This document shows positions 29,216-39,337 of a stretch of DNA of 64,000 bases, one piece after another. The stretch is from Bacillus sp. V3-13 (GTDB lineage Bacteria > Bacillota > Bacilli > Bacillales > Cytobacillaceae), in the NCBI RefSeq assembly GCF_002860165.1, contig NZ_PGUZ01000001.1, positions 1-64,000 of the forward strand, read 5' to 3'. Positions within the stretch are counted from its first letter, which is position 1; each line of letters starts with the position of its first letter. The notes under the pieces were generated by a model that had not been told where the DNA came from, made no database searches, and saw only the letters and a program-made list of their open reading frames with translations. The position numbers and the translations under genes were made by a program.

Positions 29216-29392
29216 TTACCTGGTTTTGTTTTCAGTTCGTTCCCCTTCATATTTATTGGTCTTTTCTAAATGGGGATTATTTTCAAGCGGATCAACAGTA
29301 TGCTTGTAGTTATAGGCTTTGGATGTTGTGACCACACTGATCAGGAGCACCGCGAGAACGATAATAACGGAAACAATTAAAACGGCATACAT
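29216..29392 (-). CDS. ytzI: small membrane protein (YtzI-like)
   Basis: 58 aa from the ATG after AAGGAGG. One hydrophobic segment (about 2-21) precedes a charged cytosolic tail containing TTSKAY and DPLENNP. The pattern resembles the YtzI family of Bacillaceae, of unknown function. The assignment rests on recall of the family pattern and the luxS-dps location. Confidence 0.7.
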   Translation of the reverse strand: MYAVLIVSVIIVLAVLLISVVTTSKAYNYKHTVDPLENNPHLEKTNKYEGERTENKTR

Positions 29393-29527
29393 AAATCTAC
29401 CTCCTTCATCTAACAATTATTTTATCACGATATACTGAAAGCGGGTAATTAACCGCTAAAATCGTTGCGATTCCGATGTTTGATTTGAGGGTAACTGGGT
29501 AACATAAAAGCGGGAGGATGATAAGTG

Positions 29528-29965
29528 ATGTCACAGGAATTAATTCAATCATTAAACAAGCAAGTTGCCAACTGGACTGTATTGTACATTAAGCTTCATA
29601 ACTACCATTGGTTTATCAAGGGGCCGCATTTCTTTACGCTTCATGAAAAATTTGAACAGTTCTACAATGAAGCAGCCGTATATATTGACGAGCTGGCGGA
29701 GCGAATTCTTGCCCTTGAAGGAAGACCGGTTGCAACGTTGAGGGAATACCTCGAGCTGTCGTCGGTGAAGGAAGCAACAGGCAGTGAAAATGAAGAAGAC
29801 ATGGTGCGTACGGTCAGTGAAGATTTTTCAATTGTGGCCGGTGAGCTTCAAGAGGCGATCGACTTAGCCGAATCAGCTGAAGATGAAGGAACAGCGGACA
29901 TCCTGATTGGCATTAAGAAAAGCCTGAGGAAGCATATTTGGATGTTAAACGCATACTTAAAATAA
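29528..29965 (+). CDS. dps: Dps-family ferritin-like protein
   Basis: A mini-ferritin of about 145 aa that oxidises Fe(II) with H2O2 and protects DNA. The inter-subunit ferroxidase residues are visible: His in HNYHWFIKG, then [18 protein letters not shown] with the Asp and Glu ligands. Start ATG 29528, or GTG three bases earlier; GGGAGG upstream fits both. No PerR box was found. In B. subtilis dps (ytkB) is in the same place and sigma-B controlled. Confidence 0.93.
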   Translation: MSQELIQSLNKQVANWTVLYIKLHNYHWFIKGPHFFTLHEKFEQFYNEAAVYIDELAERILALEGRPVATLREYLELSSVKEATGSENEEDMVRTVSEDFSIVAGELQEAIDLAESAEDEGTADILIGIKKSLRKHIWMLNAYLK

Positions 29966-29969
29966 ACTT

Positions 29970-29998
29970 AAACGGGACCCGCATCGCGGTCCCGTTTT
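29970..29998 (+). terminator. terminator of dps
   Basis: AAACGGGACC pairs with GGTCCCGTTT, seven-base loop, ending TTTT. Confidence 0.9.
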
Positions 29999-30043
29999 CT
30001 AATGCAGAATCAATCCAAGCCTCGCTCTGTCCTTTAGATTAGG

Positions 30044-30075
30044 AAAAAGAAGCTGACGGACACCGGCTTCTTTTT
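30044..30075 (-). terminator. terminator of the 84-aa gene
   Basis: AAAAAGAAGC and GCTTCTTTTT pair around a 12-base loop. It reads well on both strands but lies directly downstream of the minus-strand stop at 30092. Confidence 0.75.
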
Positions 30076-30091
30076 GCATCTCTATGTATGA

Positions 30092-30346
30092 TTAATGAAT
30101 ATTGCGTGAAGGAAAGGGGTAGGGGCGCTGATCAAATTCCTCCTGGGCAAACTTCCCTTTTAAGCTTTCGATCAAGTATATTCCCATCAAATCATACAGC
30201 TCCTGTTTATCCATCTCCTTGATCAGGCTTAACAAATCCTCATAGCTCATCTCTTCCAGGAATGCAAAGGCCAGCATATCAATGTCTTCCTCATCTCCGG
30301 TAAGCTTATCTCGGTAAAGCTCATACAACTCATCAACAAGTTTCAC
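30092..30346 (-). CDS. conserved small acidic Bacillaceae protein (DUF6154-like)
   Basis: 84 aa from a GTG preceded by GGGGGTGA. Mostly helical and acidic, beginning MKLVDELYELYRDK and ending PYPFPSRNIH. It has no membrane segment or known catalytic motif. I associate it with DUF6154 with moderate certainty; no function is known. The longer reading frame upstream has no ribosome binding site. Confidence 0.65.
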   Translation of the reverse strand: MKLVDELYELYRDKLTGDEEDIDMLAFAFLEEMSYEDLLSLIKEMDKQELYDLMGIYLIESLKGKFAQEEFDQRPYPFPSRNIH

Positions 30347-30550
30347 GTTATCACCCCCGCACAATACATGATTAAAGAGACCGTAATTGCGATTGAATCT
30401 ATAGTTATTCAATACCCTTAATAGTGAAAATTATTCGGGTGAACTCTTTTTTCACTTAAAATATTATCCTTTTCTTGTCCAAAAATACAGCGAAAGACTC
30501 TGTATATTATTGCAGTAAAAGTGGGAAAAGAAAGAAAAGGGGATGAATAA

Positions 30551-30874
30551 ATGGATGAGCCGAAAAAAACTTATTATATAAGCGTCGGAACAGGTGAGAT
30601 TTCGCAAAGCGCCACCGCTTCGCCATGGAATTTTCAAATACACGCGACCGACGAAGAGATCACGATTTTAAGAGAATATTTTGAACAAAATTACTCGACC
30701 GAATGGCAAAATTTTTTCCGTGCCCATGTCCCATATGTTCAATACCACTATGACCGCGAAAATGATGCTTACGATGAAACGATGCAGAAGATTTACAGGA
30801 TGATTTATGAATTGGGTGATGAGCAGGCAAAAAAACATATCGAAGAGATGGGCATTTTAACCGACGGTCATTAG
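30551..30874 (+). CDS. conserved protein of unknown function
   Basis: 107 aa, soluble, beginning MDEPKKTYYISVGTGEIS. The first 40 residues look like a beta hairpin and the rest are helical, with an aromatic/His patch (FFRAHVPYVQYHYD). AAGAAAAGGGGATG upstream supports the start. It is an isolated gene between dps and ytkD. Not recognised beyond being Bacillus-like. Confidence 0.7.
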   Translation: MDEPKKTYYISVGTGEISQSATASPWNFQIHATDEEITILREYFEQNYSTEWQNFFRAHVPYVQYHYDRENDAYDETMQKIYRMIYELGDEQAKKHIEEMGILTDGH

Positions 30875-30957
30875 TTAATCCGACCCCCGGAATGGCTTTA
30901 CGTTAAGCGATTGCTATATAATAATAGCATAAACGGAAATAAAGAGCGGGGTAGCTT

Positions 30958-31440
30958 ATGGAAGAATTTCACGATCAAAATGGACAGCCTGTCCGGCTTT
31001 CATTTGAACCAAACCAATTTTCACTGCCGAGCAGGCATGTCCTTGTGATCTGCCGCTTTCAGGACAAGTGGCTCCTCACCAGCCATAAAATCCGCGGACT
31101 TGAATTCCCTGGCGGAAAAGCGGAGCGCGGAGAAACGTTAGAGGAAGCAGCGAGACGGGAAGTTTTCGAGGAAACCGGCGCCCTTTTACAAAGCCTTCAT
31201 TATCTTGGCGAATATGAAGTGGGCGGTAAAACTCCCTTTGTAAAAACAATTTTCTACGGCATCGTTGAACGGATCGAAGAAAAGGAAACATGCTGTGAAA
31301 CAAACGGTCCTGTACTCTTCTCAGGGCCATTGCTCAAGGCAAGATTCAAAGAAGAGTACAGCTTCATCATGAAGGACAATGTCATCGCCAGAAGTTTGCT
31401 TGAAATAAAGCGTAAATTTGATGCGGGGATTGATGTATAA
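30958..31440 (+). CDS. ytkD: Nudix hydrolase (YtkD-like)
   Basis: 160 aa with a Nudix box running from GGKAERGE to REVFEETG, residues about 51-73. B. subtilis YtkD hydrolyses 8-oxo-dGTP and related nucleotides and is stress induced. The context (dps next to ytkD) fits protection from oxidation. GAGCGGGG precedes the ATG by six bases. Confidence 0.9.
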   Translation: MEEFHDQNGQPVRLSFEPNQFSLPSRHVLVICRFQDKWLLTSHKIRGLEFPGGKAERGETLEEAARREVFEETGALLQSLHYLGEYEVGGKTPFVKTIFYGIVERIEEKETCCETNGPVLFSGPLLKARFKEEYSFIMKDNVIARSLLEIKRKFDAGIDV

Positions 31441-31445
31441 CATGG

Positions 31446-31479
31446 AAAAACCAGAAAACAGGCAGTCTTTCTGGTTTTT
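31446..31479 (+). terminator. bidirectional terminator between ytkD and ytlD
   Basis: AAAAACCAGAAA pairs with TTTCTGGTTTTT, serving convergent genes on both sides. Confidence 0.88.
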
Positions 31480-31486
31480 GTCATGG

Positions 31487-32296
31487 TTAGCTATTATGCT
31501 TGATTAGCTTTCTCTCAAGCAATTCGACAAGCTGATACATAATTGTGGCAAAAACGGCGATGATGAGGAGGGCGAGCAGCACAAGCGTAAAATTAAACAC
31601 CTGGAATCCGTAAATAATCATATAACCGAGCCCTTTTGCCGAGACAAGGAATTCTCCGACGATAACCCCGACCCATGAAAGTCCGACATTGACCTTCAGT
31701 GTTGAGATGATCGTTGGGAACGATGCAGGTAAAATGGCTTCCCGGAAGCACTGGTAACGACTGGCCCGGAACGTTAGCAGGACCTTCAAGTAGTTTGGAT
31801 CGACCTCCCGAAAAGAAGTGTAGACAACGATTGTCGTTATGATCACGGAGATGATTGCACCCATCGCAATAATCGAAGTAAATCCCGGCCCGAGTGCGAC
31901 AATCAAGATCGGACCAAGGGCCACCTTTGGCATTGCATTCAGGACCACAAGGTACGGGTCCAGCACCTTCGACACGAATGGTGACCACCAGAGGATCGCA
32001 GCGAGAATCGTGCCAAGCAAGGTTCCAAGGATAAATCCAAACACCGTTTCGGTTAAGGTAACACCAAGGTTGACCATTAATGTTCCATCAGCGATCTGAT
32101 CCAGGAAAAGCCTCCAAATTTTCGAAGGCGAGCTGAAAATAAGCGGGTCGATCCATTGCTTCCTGCTTGCCAGTTCCCAACAGGCAAAAAAGACGAGAAA
32201 GATCACGAGCTGGTAAAAGGTCACCCATTTTTTTTCCCGCTTTAAGGACGCGATGTATTTTTGATGAAGGAGTTCGATGTTATTTGGTTTGTCCAA
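31487..32296 (-). CDS. ytlD: ABC importer permease (YtlD-like, SsuC/TauC family)
   Basis: About 269 aa with six membrane segments and the cytosolic EAA loop (about [19 protein letters not shown]). The start was set at a TTG with AAGGAG ten bases upstream, overlapping ytlC by 17 bp; the longest frame begins 51 bases further upstream inside ytlC. Works with the ATPase and lipoprotein encoded next to it. The family imports sulfonates, nitrate, or thiamine precursors; this substrate is unknown. Confidence 0.88.
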   Translation of the reverse strand: MDKPNNIELLHQKYIASLKREKKWVTFYQLVIFLVFFACWELASRKQWIDPLIFSSPSKIWRLFLDQIADGTLMVNLGVTLTETVFGFILGTLLGTILAAILWWSPFVSKVLDPYLVVLNAMPKVALGPILIVALGPGFTSIIAMGAIISVIITTIVVYTSFREVDPNYLKVLLTFRASRYQCFREAILPASFPTIISTLKVNVGLSWVGVIVGEFLVSAKGLGYMIIYGFQVFNFTLVLLALLIIAVFATIMYQLVELLERKLIKHNS

Positions 32297-33053
32297 GGGA
32301 CTCCAGCTCCTTCCATATTGTCTGAAAAATGCCTGAAAAGGCTTCATGATTTCGAGCTGCGAACGGGGAGATTGTTTTTAACTCATCCGGAATTAAAAAC
32401 GTGCGGTGTAATCGTCCAGGAGCAGCAGAAAACAGAAAGACGCGGTCACTCATCGCAATAGCTTCTCCAATATCGTGGGTCACAAGAACAGCCGTCTTTC
32501 TGAATGACTTAAGTGTATGCCAGACAAGGTCCTCGAGCTTTAGCTTCGTCTGGTAATCCAGTGCCGAAAACGGCTCATCGAGCATCAACAGCTTTGGATC
32601 GGTTGCCAGAGTCCTGACAAGCGCGACCCGCTGCCGCATCCCCCCTGACAGCTGCTGTGGAAAATGTGTTTCGACTCCCTTGAGCCCCATTTGTGATAAT
32701 AATTGAAAAGCATATTGCCTGTTTTCGGTGGAAAGCGAGTTTGATAGTTTCAGGCCAAGCAGGATGTTTTCCTCAATTGTCTTCCAGGGAAAAAGATAAT
32801 CCTGCTGAAGCATATAGCCGAATTTACTGTCTGATTCTTTCACTTCAATGCCTTCAAGAGTGACGGTCCCTTCGGTCGGAGCAATCAATCCGGCAATAAT
32901 TGATAACAGCGTTGTTTTACCGCACCCGCTCGGGCCAAGGAAGGTGACAAATTCGCCTTCCTTCACCTCAAGCGAAACATCGGAGAGGGCCGTGGTTGCC
33001 GATGTTTTACTAAAATATGTGTGGTGAATGTTCTTAAGCGTTAGAAAATCCAT
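32280..33053 (-). CDS. ytlC: ABC importer ATPase (YtlC-like)
   Basis: 257 aa. Walker [10 protein letters not shown] (about 39-47), signature [13 protein letters not shown], Walker [12 protein letters not shown] and the His switch in VTHD are all intact. It closely resembles SsuB/TauB/NrtD ATPases. Middle gene of a three-gene minus-strand operon. Confidence 0.93.
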   Translation of the reverse strand: MDFLTLKNIHHTYFSKTSATTALSDVSLEVKEGEFVTFLGPSGCGKTTLLSIIAGLIAPTEGTVTLEGIEVKESDSKFGYMLQQDYLFPWKTIEENILLGLKLSNSLSTENRQYAFQLLSQMGLKGVETHFPQQLSGGMRQRVALVRTLATDPKLLMLDEPFSALDYQTKLKLEDLVWHTLKSFRKTAVLVTHDIGEAIAMSDRVFLFSAAPGRLHRTFLIPDELKTISPFAARNHEAFSGIFQTIWKELESLGQTK

Positions 33054-33092
33054 AAAGTTGGCCTCCTCTTCAATAAATTTTTATATCAGAAA

Positions 33093-34091
33093 TTACTTAA
33101 TCACTTTTTCAGCGATTTCAGTATTTACCAGGGTGCTGTGGTCAATTTGCTTCGGAAGCTCGCCTGCTTCTTCCATAATGTCCTGGAGATTATTCCATTC
33201 TTCTTCATCCAGGATTGGATCAGTAGCGAACGAACCCTGGCTCTTGTAGTGGTCGATTACTGTTTCAACGATCTCTATATCCGTATCTTCAAAATAAGGC
33301 AGGATCAACTCGGCAACGGTTTTCGCACTCTCTTTTTGAACAAATTGTTGAGCTTTATAGATGGCTCTCGTAAATTTCTCAACCGTTTCCTTGTTTTCAT
33401 TCATATAGCTTTGCTTTGCCATAAAAGTGGTATATGGTACATAGCCGGACTCGGTTCCGAATGAAGCGACAATGTAGCCCTTGCCTTCTTTTTCAAAAAT
33501 GCTCGCTGTTGGTTCAAATAATTGGACGAATTCGCCAGTGCCGGAAGCGAATGCACTTGCGATATTGGCAAAATCAATGTTTTGGATTAAATTCAAGTCT
33601 TGATGAGGATCAATGCCATGCTTCTTTAAAACAAATTCACCGACCATTTGCGGCATTCCACCGGTCCGCTGGCCAAGGAAAGTCGTTCCCTTCAGCTGGT
33701 CCCATGAGAAATGATCGATTTTTGTTCGCGAAACGAGGAAAGTTCCATCTGTCTGTGTTAACTGGGCAAAATTAATAACCGGGTCGCTTGAGCCCTGCGC
33801 CTCAACATAAATGGAAGTTTCAGAACCTACAAGGGCGACATCAGCATTGTCAGACAACAGCGCGGTCATCGTTTTGTCACCGCCCCATGTAGTCTTCAGC
33901 TCGACATCAAGGCCTTCTTCTTCAAAGAAGCCTTTTTCAATTGCAACATATTGCGGAGCATAAAAGATCGATCTCGTCACTTCTGCTATTCTTACTTTTT
34001 CATTTCCTTCATTGCTGCAGGCGGTGAGAGGTATAATAAGTATCATGATGCAAAGCAGCATAAAGCTGATTTTGAAGCAAAGTTTTTTCAT
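33093..34091 (-). CDS. ytlA: ABC importer solute-binding lipoprotein (YtlA-like)
   Basis: 332 aa with a lipobox (PLTAC) and an NMT1/SsuA-type fold: EKGFFEEEGLDVEL near the N-terminus, then ADVALVGSE. First gene of ytlACD. No TPP riboswitch or other leader is visible upstream, so the thiamine-precursor role of some homologues has no regulatory support here. An ACGATATCGT palindrome at about 34148-34157 could be an operator. Confidence 0.9.
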   Translation of the reverse strand: MKKLCFKISFMLLCIMILIIPLTACSNEGNEKVRIAEVTRSIFYAPQYVAIEKGFFEEEGLDVELKTTWGGDKTMTALLSDNADVALVGSETSIYVEAQGSSDPVINFAQLTQTDGTFLVSRTKIDHFSWDQLKGTTFLGQRTGGMPQMVGEFVLKKHGIDPHQDLNLIQNIDFANIASAFASGTGEFVQLFEPTASIFEKEGKGYIVASFGTESGYVPYTTFMAKQSYMNENKETVEKFTRAIYKAQQFVQKESAKTVAELILPYFEDTDIEIVETVIDHYKSQGSFATDPILDEEEWNNLQDIMEEAGELPKQIDHSTLVNTEIAEKVIK

Positions 34092-34272
34092 AACAGGACA
34101 ACCTCCTTTAAGTTACAAATCGTTTCGTAGCAGTTAAACATGTTTTACGATATCGTATGAGTTGATAAAAAATGTGTGAATGCCCAGTCACAAAATTATT
34201 AATCGGTACGGAAAGCGGATTTGGCGGAGGAGAACCGCAGCATTTATTAAAAAAAAGGAAGGGGAATACAAG

Positions 34273-35055
34273 ATGAACCACTCTGGCATGATCATCGATA
34301 AATGGAAGTTTCCATCACCAAACCCTTACGTCGCGCTTTCCGTAATTTCATATTATTCGGACGGGCTGAAAGTGAAAGGGCTGCTGGCCGAGCCGGTTGG
34401 CGGAAATATTTGCGAAGGCCTCTTATATTTACGGGGCGGCATAAAAAGTGTCGGAAAAGTAAGGCCTTCCCGGATCGCACAATTTGCCGCGCAAGGCTTT
34501 GTTGTATTTGCCCCTTTTTACCGGGGAAACCAGGGAGGGGAGGGGAATGAGGATTTTGCAGGAGAGGACAGGCATGACGCATTCTCAGCCTTTTCCCTGC
34601 TGCAAAACCATCCGCGCGTAAGCAGGGTTCATGTGTTCGGGTTCTCCCGCGGCGGAGTAATGGCGCTCCTGACCGCAATTCAGTTCCGAGAAGCTGCTTC
34701 CGTCGTTACATGGGGCGGAGTGAGCGATATGTTTTTAACATACTTTGAAAGGAAGGATTTGCGGCGGATGATGAAGCGGGTGATTGGCGGGACACCGACG
34801 AAGTATCCTGAACGCTACCAGTTTCGGACTCCGCTGTTTGAACTTGAACGGCTTCAGGCTCCCGTATTAATTATCCATGGCGTACAGGATAAGAATGTCT
34901 CAGTTGAACATGCGTTCCGGCTCGAAAAAAGGATGCGGGAATTGGGCAAAAAAGTCACGAGCTGGTATTTTGATGAATTCACTCACTACTTCCCTCCGGC
35001 TGTGAATCGAAAAATTGTTGATGATTTGACGAACTGGATGAAAACCCAACCATAA
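34273..35055 (+). CDS. ytmA: prolyl-oligopeptidase-like alpha/beta hydrolase (YtmA-like)
   Basis: 260 aa from the ATG after AAGGAAGGGGAA; the longer frame from 34180 runs through the divergent promoter region. The nucleophile elbow is GFSRGG, the acid is likely in GVQDKNV, and the His is in EFTHYFPP. There is no large propeller domain, so it is a bare peptidase_S9-type hydrolase. The substrate is unknown. Confidence 0.88.
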   Translation: MNHSGMIIDKWKFPSPNPYVALSVISYYSDGLKVKGLLAEPVGGNICEGLLYLRGGIKSVGKVRPSRIAQFAAQGFVVFAPFYRGNQGGEGNEDFAGEDRHDAFSAFSLLQNHPRVSRVHVFGFSRGGVMALLTAIQFREAASVVTWGGVSDMFLTYFERKDLRRMMKRVIGGTPTKYPERYQFRTPLFELERLQAPVLIIHGVQDKNVSVEHAFRLEKRMRELGKKVTSWYFDEFTHYFPPAVNRKIVDDLTNWMKTQP

Positions 35056-35101
35056 AAAAGTGATAAAATATCATTAAGGATATCGTAAAGGAGAGAGAAA
35101 G

Positions 35102-35344
35102 ATGGGCATGCCTTTCGAATTAAATACGATGATCGTGACAAAGGGGAAAGAAAAACGTCTAAAGGACAATTATTTTACGCTGGAAAAGCAAGGCTACCGG
35201 CTTTATCCGATTGATATTCCCATCGATGTCAGAAAAACGGCAGAAAGTGATTCAAGCGGGACTGCAGTTATATCGAAGGTTGAATGGGCAAGCGAAAAAA
35301 CGATTCTCACTTATCAGCTTGTTTCACTGAACTCAACAAACTGA
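35102..35344 (+). CDS. ytmB: DUF2584 protein (YtmB-like)
   Basis: 80 aa, soluble, beta-rich, beginning MGMPFELNTMIVTKGKEKRL. The family is restricted to Bacillaceae and always small. GGAGAGAGAAAG precedes the ATG. Follows ytmA as in B. subtilis. Function unknown. Confidence 0.88.
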   Translation: MGMPFELNTMIVTKGKEKRLKDNYFTLEKQGYRLYPIDIPIDVRKTAESDSSGTAVISKVEWASEKTILTYQLVSLNSTN

Positions 35345-35378
35345 GCAGGGCAGAAAATGTTCCTGCTTTTTTATTTTT
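35344..35378 (+). terminator. terminator of ytmB
   Basis: AGCAGG and CCTGCT pair around a loop, followed by TTTTTTATTTTT. Confidence 0.75.
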
Positions 35379-35514
35379 ATGGAAGTGTAATTCTGCAGCA
35401 TTGCGACCGTCTTATTCTATAAAGGGGGAGGGTCATCATGGATGCCGGCCGGCAAATTAGCCAGAATTTTATCCGCGAAACAGCTATAATAGTGGAAAAC
35501 CGGATCAATATACG

Positions 35515-35546
35515 AAAAAACCAGGCGCAAGCAACGCCTGGTTTTT
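35515..35546 (-). terminator. terminator of pckA
   Basis: AAAAAACCAGGCG pairs with CGCCTGGTTTTT, seven-base loop, six bases after the pckA stop. Confidence 0.92.
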
Positions 35547-35551
35547 AAAAT

Positions 35552-37138
35552 TTATGCGATAGGACCGCCTTTTTCTTCAATATCGGCAGGGACTCCGGAA
35601 AATTTCTTGAAGTTTTCCCGGAATTTTGCAGCCAATTCGGTTGCTTTTCGTTTGTATTGTTCCTGGTCAGCCCATGTTTTGTTCGGCTGGAGCACTTCAT
35701 CAGGCACTCCCGGAATATGAAGTGGAATTTCAAGGCCGAAGATTTCATCTTTTGCGGTTTCGGCATTGTTTAATTCGCCGTCAAGGGCAGCCTGGACCAT
35801 CGCGCGCGTGTAGCTGAGCTTCATGCGGCTGCCCACTCCGTATTCTCCACCAGTCCAGCCGGTATTGACGAGAAATACTTTCGCATTGTGCTCATCAATT
35901 TTTTCGCCCAGCATTTCCGCATAGCGCGTTGCAGGCAGCGGAAGAAACGGTGAGCCAAAGCAAGTGGAGAAGGTTGCCTGAGGCGATGTAATGCCGCGCT
36001 CGGTTCCGGCAAGCTTTGATGTGTAACCGCTTAGGAAGTGATACATCGCTTGCTCTTTTGTCAATCTTGAAATAGGAGGCAGGACTCCAAAAGCATCGGC
36101 CGTTAAAAAGACAATCGTATTTGGATGTCCGGCAATGCTTGGATCGACGATATTGTCCATTGCCTGCAGCTGGTATGCAGCCCGTGTGTTTTCGGTTAAG
36201 GTGCTGTCATCATAATCGGCGACCCGGGTTTCATTGTTGATGACAACATTTTCTAAAACAGAGCCGAAACGGATCGCATCAAAGATCTGTGGTTCTTTTT
36301 CACGTGATAGGTTTATGCACTTCGCGTAACAGCCGCCTTCAATGTTGAAGACGCCATTTTGTGACCAGGCGTGTTCGTCATCTCCGATTAGACGGCGATT
36401 CGGATCCGCAGACAGCGTTGTTTTACCAGTGCCGGAAAGGCCAAAAAACAGGGCGACATCCCCCTCAAGGCCGACATTTGCTGAGCAGTGCATCGATAAT
36501 ATGTTGTTTTCAGGAAGGATATAGTTCATAACAGAGAAAATCGATTTTTTCATTTCACCGGCGTATTCGGTACCGCCGATTAAAATGGTGCGTCGCTCAA
36601 ATGAAATGATAATAAACGTTTCTGATGCTGTACCGTCAACGCTTGGATCCGCTTTAAAGTTTGGCGCTGAGATCACCGTAAATTCAGCTTGGTGATCAAG
36701 CAGTTCCTCTTCGGTCGGCCGGATAAATAGCTGATGGGCAAACAGGTTATGCCAGGCATATTCATTAATAACCTGTATCGGCATCCGGTATTTTTTATCC
36801 GCACCGGCAAATCCTTTGAATACGAAAAGTTCGTCTTTTTCTTTCAGGTAATCCAGTACTTTATTATACAAGCTGGAGAACGCTTCTTCAGAAATGGGCT
36901 GATTAACGGGTCCCCATTCAATTTTGGACTTTGAGGATGGTTCTTCGACAATATACTTATCTTTAGGTGAGCGTCCCGTGTATTTTCCCGTTGTCGCGCG
37001 TATGGCACCCGTTGAGGTTAATGAACCCTCATTGCGTTTTAAAACTTTTTCTACTAGCTGGGGAACGGACAATTGCACATGGACGTTATTTCCTCTTACT
37101 AATTCGGTTAACTTATTGGATACACTAACAGAATTCAT
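35552..37138 (-). CDS. pckA: phosphoenolpyruvate carboxykinase (ATP)
   Basis: Gluconeogenic enzyme making PEP from oxaloacetate with ATP. 528 aa. The kinase-1 P-loop GLSGTGKTT, the metal-binding GDDEHAW, and the RSPKDK segment are intact. The start was moved to the ATG of MNSVSVSNK (AAAGGAAGG ten bases upstream), matching B. subtilis PckA; the upstream in-frame start has no site. The promoter region carries CcpN-type sites, consistent with repression on glucose. Confidence 0.97.
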   Translation of the reverse strand: MNSVSVSNKLTELVRGNNVHVQLSVPQLVEKVLKRNEGSLTSTGAIRATTGKYTGRSPKDKYIVEEPSSKSKIEWGPVNQPISEEAFSSLYNKVLDYLKEKDELFVFKGFAGADKKYRMPIQVINEYAWHNLFAHQLFIRPTEEELLDHQAEFTVISAPNFKADPSVDGTASETFIIISFERRTILIGGTEYAGEMKKSIFSVMNYILPENNILSMHCSANVGLEGDVALFFGLSGTGKTTLSADPNRRLIGDDEHAWSQNGVFNIEGGCYAKCINLSREKEPQIFDAIRFGSVLENVVINNETRVADYDDSTLTENTRAAYQLQAMDNIVDPSIAGHPNTIVFLTADAFGVLPPISRLTKEQAMYHFLSGYTSKLAGTERGITSPQATFSTCFGSPFLPLPATRYAEMLGEKIDEHNAKVFLVNTGWTGGEYGVGSRMKLSYTRAMVQAALDGELNNAETAKDEIFGLEIPLHIPGVPDEVLQPNKTWADQEQYKRKATELAAKFRENFKKFSGVPADIEEKGGPIA

Positions 37139-37197
37139 CTGATGAAAACCTTCCTTTACCAATTGTTTTTGTTGAAAGTGATGACATCTTATGAATT

Positions 37198-37229
37198 AGT
37201 ATAACACATTAAAATAAATAGTCTATACT
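37198..37229 (-). promoter_or_regulatory. pckA promoter overlapped by CcpN-type sites
   Basis: On the minus strand, TAGACT (37225-37220) and TATACT (37203-37198) are spaced 16. TGTGTTATACT (37208-37198) matches the published CcpN motif TRTGHYATAYW at all 11 positions and covers the -10 box. TAGTCTATACT on the plus strand (37219-37229) matches at 9 of 11 and covers the -35. B. subtilis pckA is a known CcpN target. Confidence 0.65.
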
Positions 37230-37318
37230 ATTTATGGACCAATTATTGAACAATTTCGTAAAGATGCAGTGCCTCGAAAAAATTGAGTCAATCGTCCTTG
37301 CCTCGTATATAAATTTTA

Positions 37319-37348
37319 TTGACAGAAGTTTTCGGCTTGGGTTATGAT
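37319..37348 (+). promoter_or_regulatory. promoter of the metK leader
   Basis: TTGACA at 37319-37324 and TATGAT at 37343-37348, spaced 18. The predicted start is just before the riboswitch aptamer. Confidence 0.75.
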
Positions 37349-37365
37349 TTTACATTGAACGGATA

Positions 37366-37517
37366 TTCTCTTATCCCGAGCTGGTGGAGGGACAGGCCCA
37401 ATGAAACCCGGCAACCTGCTTTTTGATGGTATGGACTTCTTTTTTTAGGAGCGTATTTCTGTCGAGCAAAGGTGCTAACCTGACGCAAGGACCCACTCCT
37501 TGAACGATAAGAGTGAA
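37366..37517 (+). promoter_or_regulatory. SAM-I (S-box) riboswitch upstream of metK
   Basis: All core elements are present: P1 arms CTCTTATC/GATAAGAG, the GGTGGAGGGAC and GGCCCAATGAA segment, CCCGGCAACC, and GGTGCTAA. Binding SAM should favour the terminator downstream and turn metK off. Confidence 0.95.
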
Positions 37518-37537
37518 AGGCGCGTACATTGGACATC

Positions 37538-37569
37538 AACCTTTCCTCATATTAAGGAAGGTTTTTTTG
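37538..37569 (+). terminator. riboswitch terminator
   Basis: AACCTTTCCT pairs with AGGAAGGTT, followed by seven T residues, about 20 bases after the aptamer. Confidence 0.9.
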
Positions 37570-37900
37570 TGTTTACCAGGTGCCAGCGCAGTTGGTTTGA
37601 CTAATAAGAGTCTTATAGTCACCCGGTTGGAGCGCTGAATCATGAACTTTGCCAGAATTGCCGGCGGATCCTCTTAAACTGCGTAAAGCAGGATAAAAAG
37701 CCCTTGTTTATTTCATACTACATAGGGAATGAATACCGTATCAATGTAAGGCTTAAGAATAATCACATTGACTAGTACCGTGTTATGATATACCAGTTGC
37801 CAGGCAGCAGCGGATAAGGAGTCTGCCTTTCCGGGAAAATCGGGGTGCTGGCACTTTTCTTATGCCCTTGCCTATTATGAATATATAAGGAGGGAATCAG
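37570..37900. other. 331-bp spacer between riboswitch terminator and metK
   Basis: Unusually long, non-coding. It is bounded by inverted repeats, GGTGCCAGC near 37578 and GCTGGCACTTTTC near 37850. Inside, TGACTA..TAAGA faces TCTTA..TAGTCA near 37600-37623 with almost no loop. This could be a small inserted element or a second RNA structure. No ORF with a ribosome binding site was seen. Confidence 0.45.
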
Positions 37901-39103
37901 ATGTCAACAAAACGTCGCTTGTTTACTTCTGAATCAGTTACGGAAGGTCACCCGGATAAAATATGTGACCAAATTTCTGATGGCATTTTAGACGCCATTC
38001 TTGCAAAAGATGCGAATGCCCGCGTTGCGGCAGAAACTTCTGTTACAACAGGATTGGTTTTGGTTTCAGGCGAAATCACTACTTCCACATATGTGGATAT
38101 TCCGAAAATCGTTCGTGAAACAATTGCCGGAATCGGCTACACGCGTGCAAAATATGGCTTTGATGCTGAAACATGCGCAGTGCTGACTTCAATTGACGAG
38201 CAGTCTCCCGATATCGCGATGGGCGTTGATCAGGCGCTTGAAGCCCGTGAAGGCCAAATGTCTGATGAAGAAATTGAAGCGATCGGAGCCGGTGACCAGG
38301 GATTAATGTTCGGGTTTGCCTGCAACGAGACGAAAGAGCTTATGCCGCTTCCGATCTCATTGGCACACAAGCTTGCCCGCCGCTTAACCGAAGTTCGCAA
38401 GGAAGAGATTCTTCCATACCTGCGTCCGGACGGAAAAACACAAGTAACGGTTGAATACGATGAAAATGACAAGCCGGTGCGCATTGATACAATCGTAATT
38501 TCAACACAGCATCATCCGGAGGTTACGCTTGAGCAAATCCAGCGCAACATAAAGGAATATGTCATCAACCCGGTCGTTCCAGAGGAATTGATCGATGAAA
38601 ACACAAAGTACTTTATTAATCCGACAGGCCGTTTCGTTATTGGCGGTCCTCAAGGGGATGCAGGCTTAACAGGCCGCAAAATTATCGTTGACACATATGG
38701 CGGCTATGCACGTCATGGCGGCGGTGCCTTCTCCGGTAAGGATCCGACGAAAGTTGACCGCTCTGCCGCATATGCAGCCCGTTATGTAGCGAAGAATATT
38801 GTTGCTGCCGGCCTGGCAGAAAAAGTGGAGGTTCAGCTTGCCTATGCGATCGGTGTGGCCCAGCCTGTGTCGATCTCTATTGACACATTTGGCACCGGAA
38901 CAGTGAGTGAAGACGTGCTAATCGATCTTGTCCGCAAAAATTTCGACCTTCGTCCGGCAGGGATCATTAACATGCTTAATCTCCGCCGACCGATCTACAA
39001 GCAGACAGCTGCTTACGGACACTTTGGACGTAACGATCTGGACCTTCCTTGGGAACGCACGGATAAAGCTGAAACTTTGAAAGCTCAAGCTCAGGTAAAT
39101 TGA
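37901..39103 (+). CDS. metK: S-adenosylmethionine synthase
   Basis: Makes SAM from methionine and ATP. 400 aa, with [14 protein letters not shown] at 15-28, GAGDQG, and [18 protein letters not shown], all hallmark motifs. ATAAGGAGGG precedes the ATG. Controlled by the SAM riboswitch 400 bp upstream. Confidence 0.98.
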   Translation: MSTKRRLFTSESVTEGHPDKICDQISDGILDAILAKDANARVAAETSVTTGLVLVSGEITTSTYVDIPKIVRETIAGIGYTRAKYGFDAETCAVLTSIDEQSPDIAMGVDQALEAREGQMSDEEIEAIGAGDQGLMFGFACNETKELMPLPISLAHKLARRLTEVRKEEILPYLRPDGKTQVTVEYDENDKPVRIDTIVISTQHHPEVTLEQIQRNIKEYVINPVVPEELIDENTKYFINPTGRFVIGGPQGDAGLTGRKIIVDTYGGYARHGGGAFSGKDPTKVDRSAAYAARYVAKNIVAAGLAEKVEVQLAYAIGVAQPVSISIDTFGTGTVSEDVLIDLVRKNFDLRPAGIINMLNLRRPIYKQTAAYGHFGRNDLDLPWERTDKAETLKAQAQVN

Positions 39104-39109
39104 AAATGC

Positions 39110-39142
39110 GGGAGTTACATAACGATGTGTAACTCCTTTTTT
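39110..39142 (+). terminator. terminator of metK
   Basis: GGAGTTACA pairs with TGTAACTCC, followed by TTTTTTC. Confidence 0.9.
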
Positions 39143-39337
39143 CTTTTTTCGTCTAATCCGATACAGACCGGGGTTTAGTACGTGGGAAATTCGTGTAACA
39201 TACAAATAATTGCCTTAAATTTCCCGATGATTATTACACAAATGGTCTGCCTTTTTACATTGATTATGGTACTATTAGATAGTATGTATTTAGTGAAGAA
39301 CAATTTTTACGAAGAAATGGAGTAGGTGACGTACATA

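Noticed and set aside
33093-34272. Thiamine-precursor transporter with TPP control
   Set aside because: The solute-binding protein fits the wider family, but the upstream region has no TPP riboswitch elements, so the substrate was left open.
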